In this document: positions 1 through 10,648 of the stretch, piece by piece
Layout of the letters: each line of letters starts with the position of its first letter
How positions within the stretch are numbered: position 1 is the stretch's first letter
Notes under the pieces: model-generated
The model's input: only the letters and a program-made list of their open reading frames with translations
What the model was told of the DNA's origin: nothing
The model's database searches: none
Translations under genes and position numbers: made by a program
Source: Epiperipatus broadwayi
Lineage: Eukaryota > Onychophora > Udeonychophora > Euonychophora > Peripatidae
Length of the DNA stretch: 64,000 nucleotides
Assembly: GCA_028023455.1 (NCBI GenBank)
Contig: JAQFVV010012420.1
Span: 60,001 to 124,000 of the forward strand
Direction: 5' to 3'

Positions 1-1970
1 TAAAGTAATTTTGTTTAGATATATAAGTGTTTTAATGATATTTATCTTCCTTAAAGTTCAAGTTTAGAACAATCTCATTAAGAATTTCTCTAAATATTAT
101 TGTAAAGATTATTTACAATGCACATAAACACTCATGTACAAAGCTCATTTACAAATCAGTACTCTAATAGACAGCCTAATATATAAGTAATTGAGGTCAA
201 CATGTTTTAAATAAAAATATTTCCCCAACTAGACATAACATTTCACTTACATACATAAAATAAAAGCAAACCTATTGTTAATAATCATGAAAACCAATCA
301 GGACTTAAACTTTAAACTTGAAAATGATCTGTCAAGCATTCCAAGTAAACCATTGTTCAAAAAATAAAAGTTTATAATTCAATTATTTAAAGGAAAATAT
401 TAAATAATTCAACAGTTAATATATATATATATAAACCTTGTGAGTAAAAAAAACTTCTAGCAGATTCAAATATTCAATTGCTGAAAAGATGGTTGATTAA
501 ATCAAAGGAATTATTTTATTTTATATATATATAGCCTTTATCAATAAGGAACTCTTCAATAACATTGCAAATCTACACTCAAAGGAGTTTCCTATTAGTT
601 GCCAGCTATTCAGAAGAATAAAAATATCAACTGTGAAATTATAAAGAAATAGCAGTACATCATGCAAATATTATTTAAAGAATAACTTTGTGTCTGTTAA
701 TATATATATAATGCAGAAATACATTTTAAAGCTTTTAATTTTAATTTATAAGCAAGAATATTTAAGTTATACAAAAGTTATCCTAGACAATTTGTTGTGG
801 AAATCTTGTGTGATGCTTATCAGAAGATGTAAATATTATTTCATCTATTAAATGCCTAATTGTGATATCAAAATTTCTATAAAATGAACTTCTTAGTTCC
901 AATATATCAACTAGCAATGCCGTGAGAGGTCAGCACTTTATAGAAGCCAACCAATATTGCTCATTCTATCAATGTTTGAATTTCTGAAGGAGTTAGAATC
1001 TACAAGATCAAGAGACTTTGTTGTAAGCTTTAAGAACATTTTCAAGACAGAAGTGTTACTCAAACCATTTAAGCGGACAGTCTCAACTCTAAACTTTATT
1101 TGTGAACAATGGGAAAGCATATGGCTAGCTTGGATCATTCCATTTTTTAAATCATGAAAGGAAAAGAGGGAATTATAGCTTATAGGGTGAACAAATATTT
1201 TATTTTGTAATTAATAAAATCTAGGTTTCCTTTCTTGGACAAGCTTGACAGATCATCCAACTTAATATGGAGGTAAAATTGATCTTTACTCACATTAAGA
1301 ACTTTCATTATTTACGGAACAGAATTGTTTGATAACTTGTTATATTAATTAACTAACACTTGTTTATTTTTATTATTTTTTGGTATGAAAGACTAACTTT
1401 CTTGAATGCATGTGCTTTACTGTCAACAATAAACTACTAATATATAGGGAAATTCTTTACTAAGAAAGATGAACTTTGTTAAATGAAGCAACTTGTAAAG
1501 AACGCTACCTATTATACTATTATTTAGGTTCAAATTTAAACTTATTAGAATTTTTGTTCGATTATAATAAATTTGTAATGATGCATCCCTAACAGGGAGA
1601 GAAAGGGGATGGTTTGGATCATCATTTAATTAATGAAATGTTAGGGATGCATGCTAAGCACTCCCTAAATTATTGTTAGAACTTTTGTTTGAATAATTTT
1701 TAATTTTCCTTTGTTATATTAAAACATATTTAGCTATTTTGAAACATTAAGAAGTCTCTGATTTATCAAAACCAAATTATTTTAGTATAACCATTTATAT
1801 GTTGTTTAAATTACATGATTTATCAAAATCATTTTAATTTAGCATAACTACATATTATCTCAATTACATACACATATACACTCTTTTTATATCATAATAT
1901 CTTAGCAAGGTTGGTTTGTAATGTCATTAATTCACTGCACTTATATAGAAGTGATGATATTGTTATACAT
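1..1970. other. AT-rich DNA with no supported gene
   Basis: No coding region is supported. Short TA runs occur near 420-432 and 520-530. At 938-1138 the minus strand is open for 66 codons and the plus strand for a similar length. The minus-strand peptide has a vaguely leucine-rich look but no clear splice sites or continuation, so it is not called a gene. The sequence near 1,585-1,650 contains an imperfect inverted repeat around 'gcatccctaacaggga' and 'tgttagggatgcat'. Confidence 0.6.
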
Positions 1971-1974
1971 GTAG

Positions 1975-2225
1975 ATTGACCCCTGAAGAGAGTTAACTGC
2001 AACTTCTCTCTGAGTTTGAAATCTGTGGTATAATGGAACCTGAAAGAGGGATAGGGAGTAGATGAACTGGTCTAAATTGTGTTCAGATTTAATGTGTAAT
2101 TATTTGAGCTAGCCATTGGAGATGGATGTAATCATTGATCAGGCTCTTCATCTTATCACTCAAGGCATCCTACAGGAAGACCCTAGGTCCAACTGTAGAT
2201 GTGACTCTTCCTTATCATGTGGAAA
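1975..2225 (+). repeat. Dispersed repeat A, copy 1
   Basis: Shares an ordered series of blocks with the copies at 2,829 and 44,411. These are 'acccctgaagagagt' near the start, 'ctgagtttgaaatctg' about 40 bp in, 'ggtataatgg', then 'aaggcatcctac' and 'gaagaccctaggtccaact' near the end. The family consensus around the second block resembles a tRNA T-arm (B-box GTTCGAATC). That suggests a tRNA-derived SINE, but no convincing A-box is seen. All copies in the window lie in the same orientation. The copies are diverged, so the family looks old. Confidence 0.65.
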
Positions 2226-2828
2226 CTAGTCCATTATATTATATTAGAGATAACTTTGTTTTTGAAATTATTATTAATGATCTTAAAGAGTAATTTATTT
2301 ACTCTTTTCTCGGGTGATATTAGAGTTCTCTGTTAATGAAGATTTTATAAACAAGGAAAATTCGTTCAAACTATTGATCTATCTTTTTAATATGTTCAGT
2401 ATTCAAACACAGCAAAATAACTAAGCATAGTGACTAGTTCATTTGTAAAAGATAGAATAAATTTGAAAATTATTTGATTTAGCTTTTATAGTAGAATAAA
2501 CTTCCGGTAATTAGCATGTGTTAAATTGGTACTTCATTTCATGATTTTGTATTCGATTATTATTGAATGCATCATAATTAATAATTGAGTTCTAATTTTA
2601 TTTCCTTTGTGTTTAGTTGCTAAAATATGACTTGACCTAAGGTTATCTATATTTTTGCACCTTTATTAGTGATATTAGTCAACTTTAATAATTATTTTAT
2701 ATATATGAATGATTGAATACACATACCCATATATCTATATATCATCCTAACTTAACATCATAACAACTTGGTTGAAAGTAATTTTGAGAATCTATTGGCA
2801 TTATATTAAGTATTATTATTACTACAGG
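2226..2828. other. AT-rich spacer
   Basis: No gene or recognised element. It separates two same-orientation copies of repeat A. Confidence 0.6.
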
Positions 2829-3102
2829 ATATTGATGGACCCCTAAAGAGAGTTAAGGGCAAAATTTCACTGAGTTCGAATACTGAGCATAATGAAATAA
2901 TCGAGATAGATGAAGATTGGATGAACTGGTCTAAGTTGGATCTATATTTAATATTTAGATATTAAATTATCTTATTTGAAATAAATGCAATCATGGATTT
3001 AATTTTTATCATATCATTCATGGCATCCTATATTATGATCCTTAGTCCGACTAGTTAGATGTGTTCACCTTAATTCCTTAAGGGTATGCAGATTGTTACA
3101 AT
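2829..3102 (+). repeat. Dispersed repeat A, copy 2
   Basis: Starts 'attgatggacccctaaagag', continues through 'cactgagttcgaatactgag' and 'gatgaactggtctaagttgg', and ends with 'tggcatcctata', 'ccttagtccgact' and 'gggtatgcagattgttacaa'. The block 'gttcgaat' is the best B-box-like sequence in the family. Its right end runs directly into the inverted array of repeat B, so the two repeats are adjacent or nested. It matches copy 3 at 44 kb better than copy 1, especially in the last 60 bp. Confidence 0.65.
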
Positions 3103-4728
3103 ATATATATAATATTTAAATACATTATATATATTTTTAAGGTAATTAGAGGGGATTTGAAGCAGATTTTCAAGCTCCCTTTAATCATATACGCCATCTT
3201 ATACGACCAATATACATGACCACATACATGCAAAAAAGATAAATGATCTCCAATATATGTATTTTGTGCTGAATAAGCATTCATTAATTGGTCCAGACCA
3301 TCATCTCCAACACACATATATAATTAGCGCTCAGTTTATATTAAAATAGCAAATCTTTAAATTTAATGGATAGGCTTCAATCCTCTCCAACTCTCCAGAT
3401 CCATATCATTGAAAATCTGATGATGATATGTTCAAAACCTTTGTTTGATCATTTTTGTTGTCATACCCATGTTAACCATAAGTCATTCTTACCCCTCATA
3501 TGTAGGACCTTAAGCCCATTTAAATACACAGAAAAGAGATGGGCAGATACAAGCTGAATATGTAATATTAAAATACATTATATATACTTTTAAGTTAGAT
3601 GTAATTAGAGGGGATTTGAATCCACACTTTCAAGCTCCCTTCAATCATCTACTCCATCTTATATGACAAATACACATGACCACATACACTCACAATAGAT
3701 AATTGATCTCTAGTATATGTATTTTGTGCTGAATTAGCATTCACCAGTTAGTTCGGATCATCATTTCCCACTTCTGATCAATGCTGGTTCAGCATGAAAT
3801 ATGTATACTGGAGATCAATTATCTTTTTTGCATAAATGTGGTCATATGTATTGGTCATATAAGATGTTGATTAAAGAGCTTAAAAGTCTGAGTTCAAATC
3901 CCTCTAATTACATCTAGCTTAAAAGTATATATAATGTATTTAAATATTACATATTCAGCCTGTATTCTGCCCATCCCTCTGTGTATTTAAATAGGCTTAA
4001 AATCTTACATATGATGAGTCAGAATGATTTATGGTCAACATGGATATGACAACAAAAATTGGCAAACAAGGGCTTTGAATATGCCATCACCAGATTTTCA
4101 ATGATATGTATGTCTAAAGAGTTAGAGAAGGTTGAAGCCTGTCCATTATAGTTTGAAGATTTGCTATCTTAATATAAACTGAGCAATAATTATATATGTG
4201 TGTGGAAGATGATGATCCAGACCTATGGATGAATGCCATCACCAGATTTTCAATGATATGGATCTCTAAAGAGTTAGAGAAGATTGAAGCCTGTCCATTA
4301 TAGTTTGAAGATTTGCTATCTTAATATAAACTGGCAATAATTATATATGTGTGGAAGATGATAATCCAGACCTATAGATGAATGCTGGATCAGCACGAAA
4401 TACGTATATTGGAGATCATTTATTTTTTTCACATATATGTGATCATGTATATTGGTGATATAAGATGGAGTATATGATTAAAGGGAGCTTAAAAGTCTGG
4501 ATTCAAATCCTCAATAATTGCATCTAGCTTAAAAGTATGTATAATGTAATTAAGTATTACATATTCAGCTGTATTCTGCCCATCTTTCTTCTGTGTATTT
4601 AAATGGGCTTAAGATCCTACATATGAGGGGTCAGAATGACTTACAGTCAATACAGGTAATGTTAACAAAAATTAGCAAACAAGGGTTTTTGAACATGCCA
4701 TCATCAGATTTTCAATATATATATATAT
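3103..4728. repeat. Inverted array of ~450-bp repeat B units (two minus, two plus)
   Basis: Four units of about 450 bp lie in opposing orientation around a centre near 3,765-3,785. The left arm (3,103-3,765) holds two units on the minus strand; the right arm (3,778-4,728) holds two on the plus strand. A landmark, '(t)tcagcacgaaatacgtatat' and variants, recurs at about 3,260 and 3,735 (minus) and 3,785 and 4,390 (plus). The right arm is longer because a segment of about 150 bp is duplicated (4,081-4,230 and 4,231-4,375). Each unit carries 'agtctgagttcaaatcc' or close variants, matching a pol III B-box (GTTCAAATC), about 45 bp after a weak A-box-like stretch near 'ttggtcatataagatgg'. I infer a tRNA-derived, SINE-like unit present as a large palindrome. 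Both ends run into TA-rich microsatellite. Confidence 0.7.
4081..4375 (+). repeat. Tandem duplication (~150 bp) inside repeat B array
   Basis: Two nearly identical copies of a segment beginning 'atgccatcaccagatttt' and ending near 'ccagacctatggatgaatg' follow each other. They differ at only a few positions, far fewer than the differences between units of the surrounding array. The duplication is therefore younger than the array. Confidence 0.8.
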
Positions 4729-5654
4729 ATTAAAAGTATATAAACTCGATTGCATTTTCAACAAAGCTAAATACAACATATTTTAGAACAACTTTATTTA
4801 TTTAAGAGTGCTGTGATTAACAAATTTAACAGGTGCTTCAGATTAGAAATGCAGTGAAGCCATGAACTATACTATATTAATGTACAGGAAATAAATTATA
4901 CATTGACCATAAAAAATACAAACAAACAAACAAAAAAACATTAAACTTTGTAAATTTAATACATTTTACAATATGTGAGCCAGCATTTTTCTGTATCTGA
5001 GTGCTGTATGCAATCATGTTTATTAATAAAAATTTCTTTGGTTTATGCTTAAAGCAGATACACTTTAGTTTTACTTTATTATCCTTTCCAAATTTGATGT
5101 GCAGTATTTTGCATAATAAAACTTATCTAAGCTTAATGCTAAATATTTTACAAAATTTAAAAAAATACTTACAAAGTTCATATAGACTTAAAACTATGAA
5201 AACAATTAGAGATATAATTTATTGATAACAAGACTACAATTACATTTCTAGAAAGAAAAAAAGGTAATTGAATATATATATATCACCCAGAGCGTATTTA
5301 ATTACAATGAAAATCATCCATTTCACTGTTCATTTTATTTAAAAAATACAATACCATTTTTTTTTCCTCTTGATTCCTATTTTTTCAATGAATAAAAAGA
5401 ATGAACACACACTCAGTAAAATATATATAAATGTGGCCCCTCAATTTATTATTAATAACCATAGTATTATATAGGGTAATCTTAATTGATATATGCATAT
5501 CATATATAAAAAAAAGCATCTGTGCATATTGAAAATTACTATACATTTGCAATTCATTAAAAATGTATTCTATTCTAATCAAAGTTTATCATTAAAACAG
5601 GAGTTATTGTATGTGATTTAAGATGTATGGGAGGAAGAGGGGCTTGCAACAAAG
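4729..5654. other. AT-rich DNA with no supported gene
   Basis: No recognisable gene or repeat family. The open stretches at 5,001-5,225 (plus) and 5,385-5,582 (minus) are low-complexity translations of A/T-rich DNA. Confidence 0.6.
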
Positions 5655-5663
5655 TATAGGGAT
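5655..5663. repeat. Target-site duplication, left, of element C copy 1
   Basis: 'tatagggat' is repeated exactly at 5,812-5,820 on the other side of the hairpin element. Confidence 0.75.
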
Positions 5664-5811
5664 TAAGCCAATAAACATCACATGACCACCTCCTCTTATG
5701 CTTGTGTATAACTGTTGTTAAAACAGGCAAAACTCACTATATAGCTTCCATTGATTACTCTAGCTTGCTGGATGTGGCAATATATATAGTGAGTTTTTGC
5801 CTGTTTTAAAA
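5664..5811 (+). mobile_element. Hairpin element family C, copy 1
   Basis: A 148-bp non-autonomous element flanked by the 9-bp direct repeat 'tatagggat' (5,655-5,663 and 5,812-5,820). Its left part, 'taagccaataaacatcac' through 'cttgtgtataactgttg', is single-stranded in character. Its right part folds into a hairpin: 'ttaaaacaggcaaaactcac' (from 5,718) pairs with 'gtgagtttttgcctgtttta' (ending 5,808) around a 40-bp loop. The same two parts, in the same order, occur at 24,760 (minus) and 52,222 (plus). Target duplications of 9-11 bp would suit a Mutator-like or other DNA transposon derivative, but variable lengths also occur with SINEs. There is no coding capacity. Confidence 0.8.
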
Positions 5812-5820
5812 TATAGGGAT
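5812..5820. repeat. Target-site duplication, right, of element C copy 1
   Basis: Exact second copy of 'tatagggat'. Confidence 0.75.
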
Positions 5821-8086
5821 ATTGCAACTCCACTATCATAATAATAATGAGGAATTATTAATAAATATAAACTTTTTATTTTAATTGAAATAAAAAAAAA
5901 TTTTGTAAACAAATTAAAATTCCATTATATTACCTTTAAACCCATTAGTCTAGTTCGATATAATTTGATGTTTACTTTTTAAATAAATTTTTATTTTTAA
6001 ATTTTAAAAGCAATATATATAAATAATGAGTCAAGGTAGGAAAACTCAATATCTGGAATCCATTAACTCATTGGATTTTTTGAAATGCTGCTTTTACTTT
6101 TTTTTGAAGTATACAATATTTACAATTTGAAATGCTAATATATAATGTCACCAGTAGAGGGAGTACTATAATCAATATACCTCCAGAATATTATTGATGT
6201 AACAGTATTAGCCTTCTTTTGCACTCGTCTATCTGGAAGGCCAATGATGGTGATGCTCCAATTCTTTTAATTGTCTTTCAGCTATAGCCAATGAATATTG
6301 CTTTTTTAAAAAAAAATGAAAATAATTCTGACTCTTTTGGAGATAAGTTTTTACATCACAACTATCGGCTTTTTTTTTTTTTTTTTAAGAGTTCTTTTTA
6401 GGATTTTTTTTTCTTCTTAATCAGCCTATACATCAATCACTCAACATTTTAATTTGAACATTGAGTACCAAAAAGAGCTGAGTAAACTGGCACATAAGTT
6501 AGCTATATCCAAAAGATAATGTAAAAATAATTATAATTAAACATCACTAGATAATATCAAAAAAATGTAAACTTCCCCTTCAATTTAGATCAATATGAAT
6601 ATTTTTATAAGTATTCACTAAAATACTAATAAGTATATAAGCAGAGTATTAAGAATTACGTGATTTTCTTTATCTTCATATGAAGTGTGTAAAATCACCA
6701 TTAAAAATTTCAACAATTATTAATTCATTTATAGACAATTGTTTTTGTGAGTGTGTGTAGCTAATGTTTTATGCAGAAGTATATTTGGCAATCATTAATC
6801 AGTAACATAGCAAAAAAAAAAAAAAAAAGAAGAGGGGAGAGGATCAGATATACAAACTATCAAATGATCATCAGTAAATGATGCCTTGTGAGATTCAACA
6901 AAGAAATAAAGTGATGGAATTAAGAGCAAAAGATTACATGATTGGGGCTCAATCTATTTTTAAATGGTGTTGAATGTCATATGAACTCCAGAGCAACCAA
7001 TTGCTCGATTATCGTAATTGTTTTCAATCGTTAGAAAAAGTGGTATTTTTCTATATAGTCTATCATGCTGCAACTAACAATTGCAGCATTAAACATGAGA
7101 AACAAATATAAAACAAAAAAATCTACAAAATTTGATTTTAACTGAAACAAATAATAAATTAAATAATAAACTCAGTACTGATTGCTACAAATTGTGTTAT
7201 AAGCAAAATACAATACTAATTCTAAAAATTTTGCATGATTCTGTTGTGTGAATTAATATATGCCTCTTATCATCCACAAGAAAAAACAAATGCTTCTGTT
7301 AAAGTTCAGTTCTATTTTGATAATCTCCCATTGAATCTCGGAAGAAACATTTAAATAGTTCATGTAATTTCAGGAATCATTCCTCTTTATAATGCTTAGT
7401 TTTCTTTAATGCTGACTCTATACCTTCAACTGATCTAGATTTCTTTTAAAGTACTTGCATTTACAGTCTAAAATTCAACAAATACAACATTCACAAATCC
7501 TTTGATTACTTCCCGATAATAAATACACCTGGTATCTTTATTGGGATCCTGTTAGCTGATATTATATTAATATTAATTATTCTATCACCTTGTCTTGTTT
7601 GGAGCAAATCAAATGCAGAATTTTGAGAATGTGTAAAATTTTGGAGAAATCAAATCAAAAAAGACAAAACAAAGAATCCAAAAACTATAAAAATAATATT
7701 AATATTCTAGCATCATAGAAATCTAATTCTGAATGTCTTCAAACATCTTGAGATAACTATATTTCCTAAATTGAAAAGTTCTAAACATTTTTAAAAATGT
7801 AACCAGGTCCAATAAAGAAATATATTTAAAAACCATCTGTGTTGCATAAGAGAGGTTTTCTGCATACAATAAATAAAAATATGTTGATATATAATTTATC
7901 TATAAAAGAACATATTCAGCAAAATATGATAGAAAATTTATCCAGGTGTAAGGGTATACTAGCAAAAATAATATTATAGAGTGAGGAGAGGGGACACATC
8001 ATGTAATCCTGACATATTTTTAATATTAAAATAATATGCCATACAGATATAAATGTACAGTAAATTATTAAAATACAATCCAAGCT
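5821..8086. other. AT-rich DNA with no supported gene
   Basis: Homopolymer runs (T run near 6,370-6,386, A run near 6,812-6,828) and scattered TA tracts. No conserved protein, RNA gene or repeat family recognised. Confidence 0.6.
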
Positions 8087-8265
8087 AACCTCCTTCTGCT
8101 TAATCAAGACTTAGAATTTGAAACTAGTTCTGAGTGAGCATGAATTTTTTTTTGGTCACAAGCAGGCTTATGGATTTTCTTTCATATAGATGGCCCATAA
8201 TTAATCTAGATAGTGGTAATTAAATGGATATCTAACTACATTTTTAGCCAGAGGGTAATGATTAG
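8087..8265 (+). repeat. Dispersed repeat D, copy 1
   Basis: Begins 'cctccttctgcttaatcaag' and ends around 'aaatggatatctaactac' and 'agccagagggtaatgatt'. The same blocks in the same order occur at 16,684 and 24,137. The strongest shared block is 'taaatggatatctaact' followed by 'ttagatagagggtaat'. On the minus strand just beyond the right end, 'tgttcaaatcag' matches a B-box, but no A-box was found. Confidence 0.5.
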
Positions 8266-9891
8266 AGACTAATCTGATTTGAACAGATGCCTGTTGCCTA
8301 TAAAAATAAAATGTAATAATAACAAACCACTTGAGTCTTTTCTTATATAATATGTGATAAAATGAGCATATACCTATACTTTTGCCTTCTGCAGTAAGCC
8401 TGTATAATCAGTGATTATCAGAATATAGTACATTAAATTTCCATACTCGAACAAGGTTTGTCTACTATCAAAAAAAAAAAAAACACACACACAATTGAGA
8501 TTACTAAAATCTATAAATAATGATCTAAGATCAGAGCTATGTAATTAAATGTTCAATAAGGTAGATTGGATTCAAAATCTTAAGTTATCTTGAATAATAA
8601 AATGAGGCCAAAGATGGTTATTAATTGCACAAATGCATTGTTTTCAGCTTTAAATCCCAAGTCCGCATTGGCAATTGCAAAAAAACAGACACTAATTTAG
8701 GATTGAATATTTAAATACACTATCAACTGGTAATAATTGATTATTAAAGCTCACTTTTATTATAAAAAATAATAATTATAATATGATGCAGTCTTCACTA
8801 TTTGTGTCATATTCTTAAAAGCACTTTATGCGATCAAAATTAATGATGATGTGGCGGATCAAGAAGTAGAACTATATATGAGAATTTACAGCATAATAAT
8901 TAGTTTTAACTCTAAGCTTGTCATATTAGTACACAATCAAATCATATACATATTATAAATGCTAAATTTTATTACTTAAAAGCAAAAGAATATCATTTAA
9001 AATGATATTCAAAAATAGGTTACTGTTAAAGTTATTGTTTTCATAGATACTCTAGATCTCTTTTTGAATCTAGGGGAGCCACTAAGCCATTATTGACACA
9101 AGCAAGTGATAAATAACTTCTAGACATTTCAACATAATTATATATAAAATGCTTTCGATATTTTGTCCATTTTCATTGAAAGTTAAAAAAAAAGTATGGA
9201 AAATACATGACTAATTAAAATATGTAATCACAATACAAAAAGTAATTATGTGAGAAATATTTATTTTAGATAGTTTATTTTTTACAAAGTAAATAGATAT
9301 AGCATTACCTGCAATTAGCAAATGTTAAAATCAAATTTTAGATATTTCATTAAAAATACTTATAATATAAACTGTTACACATTTCAAATTTCATTGAAAG
9401 TTAACGGCTTTGGTGGCATTAGCGAAGCCGATTCATTAAAATTTTGTTTTCTTTTTAAAGCTGTGGAAAACTATAAACATGAAGTTTATAAAAAGCCCAG
9501 AATTCTCTGCTGCTTGAGTTTCTTTTTAAAATGGCATATCACATATTATTTTTTTCATTAATAGGTTCATTTAATTTTTTTTCTTTTCTACTCAGTTTAC
9601 TAGATTTCATGAACAAGACAAAGACACAATTTTCATATCGGCAAGACTTGTAATAAAATCGATTAAAGATGTCTTATTACTTGAATAACATTACCAAAAT
9701 TAAAATCTTTAACACTACTATTATAGGAGTACTAAACATCAATGTTCTTTGGATCGATTTTTTATTATTTATAATAAACATGAAAAAATGTATCTATGGG
9801 ATCATTCTTTTAAACTCTTATTCAGTATTTACTCTTTGCATATCAGTAAATTAAAGAATTAGATCTGATGTGGCCCAAGTTTTATATAATT
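8266..9891. other. AT-rich DNA with no supported gene
   Basis: Contains a short CA tract near 8,484-8,492 and A/T homopolymers. The open stretches at 9,322-9,561 and 9,669-9,854 show no family resemblance. Confidence 0.6.
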
Positions 9892-9992
9892 GATATTGTT
9901 ATACCCGCCAGTCTGACTATGCAAATGCTATATCCGCAAGTATGACTGTGCGGTCAGCAAATAACTATGTTCAATTCCCACGATGTTCTCTT

Positions 9993-10231
9993 GCAACGAA
10001 TGCTCTGCTGCGGATGCTCTCCAACGAATGGTCTACAACAAATGCTCTGATTATACTCTGTATTCTCTGCAATGGATGCTCTCCAAACGAATGGTCTGCA
10101 ATGAATGCTCTGCCACGGATGCTCTCCAACGAATGGTCTGCACCGACTGCTCTCCAATGAATGGTCTGCAAGCGGATGCTCTCCAACGAATGGTCTGCAA
10201 CTAATACTCTGCAACGAATGCTCTCAATATC
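9993..10231 (+). repeat. 14-bp minisatellite within the candidate LTR
   Basis: About 15 tandem copies of a 14-bp unit with consensus 'atgctctscaacga', alternating with 'atggtctgcaacgg'. Because 14 is not a multiple of three and the unit lacks stops, all three frames stay open on both strands. This produces overlapping 70-86 codon open stretches that are not genes. An interruption occurs at about 10,045-10,070. The array would lie upstream of the putative LTR TATA box. Confidence 0.85.
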
Positions 10232-10582
10232 TCCGCTGCAGTCTCCCCATCTCTGTGGGCTCTTTTAGCTACACCCGTAGACTACATTTCTACTGGGCGC
10301 TGGTCATTAACCGCAAGCACAGATATGAGATATCTCTACTTAAATACTGCCTCTAAAACTGCATGACTGCTCTCTATATTATCCTGCGTAGTTGTTACCC
10401 AATCTTCTTATCACTCTCTGATAACTGCAACTATCAATCAATACACCATCCAATAAGGTAACGTCTCTTATCTAGAAATATTTGTAATCAGCAAATATTT
10501 CTTGGAATTGTCGATCGCCATTATATCAATGCATTAATTAAATTCCTCGGTTATCAGAGCGCGATCTAAAAACAACTTCTTG

Positions 10583-10588
10583 AATAAA
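10583..10588 (+). promoter_or_regulatory. Putative polyadenylation signal of the candidate LTR
   Basis: AATAAA inside 'cttgaataaattctag', about 240 bp downstream of the TATA-like 'acttaaatac' and 55 bp before the right end. The position suits the R region of an LTR. Confidence 0.35.
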
Positions 10589-10648
10589 TTCTAGTTTTTT
10601 CTGGAGTGCACAAACATGTCTGCCATTTTCCCAAAACACTACAGATAT

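Larger units (their letters stand above)
9897..10643 (+). mobile_element. Candidate solo LTR (747 bp)
   Basis: Starts 'tgttatacccgcc', ends 'aaaacactaca', and is flanked by the 5-bp direct repeat 'gatat' (9,892-9,896 and 10,644-10,648). TG...CA ends plus a 5-bp duplication are the hallmark of an LTR left by an integrase-type retroelement. Internally it is clearly GC-richer than its surroundings. It has a 14-bp minisatellite in the U3-like part, a TATA-like 'acttaaatac' near 10,339 and AATAAA at 10,583-10,588, in the order expected for U3-R-U5. No adjoining gag, pol or second LTR is seen, hence 'solo'. Orientation is inferred from the TATA/AATAAA order. Strand and boundaries are moderately supported; the family (Gypsy or BEL type) is not determined. 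Confidence 0.55.

Noticed and set aside
3096-3557. Open frames of 63-73 codons in the repeat B array
   Set aside because: They lie in inverted copies of a non-coding repeat and are not shared between units.
9942-10356. Five overlapping open frames of 70-86 codons on both strands
   Set aside because: They are produced by a 14-bp tandem repeat lacking stops in every frame, not by selection for a protein.
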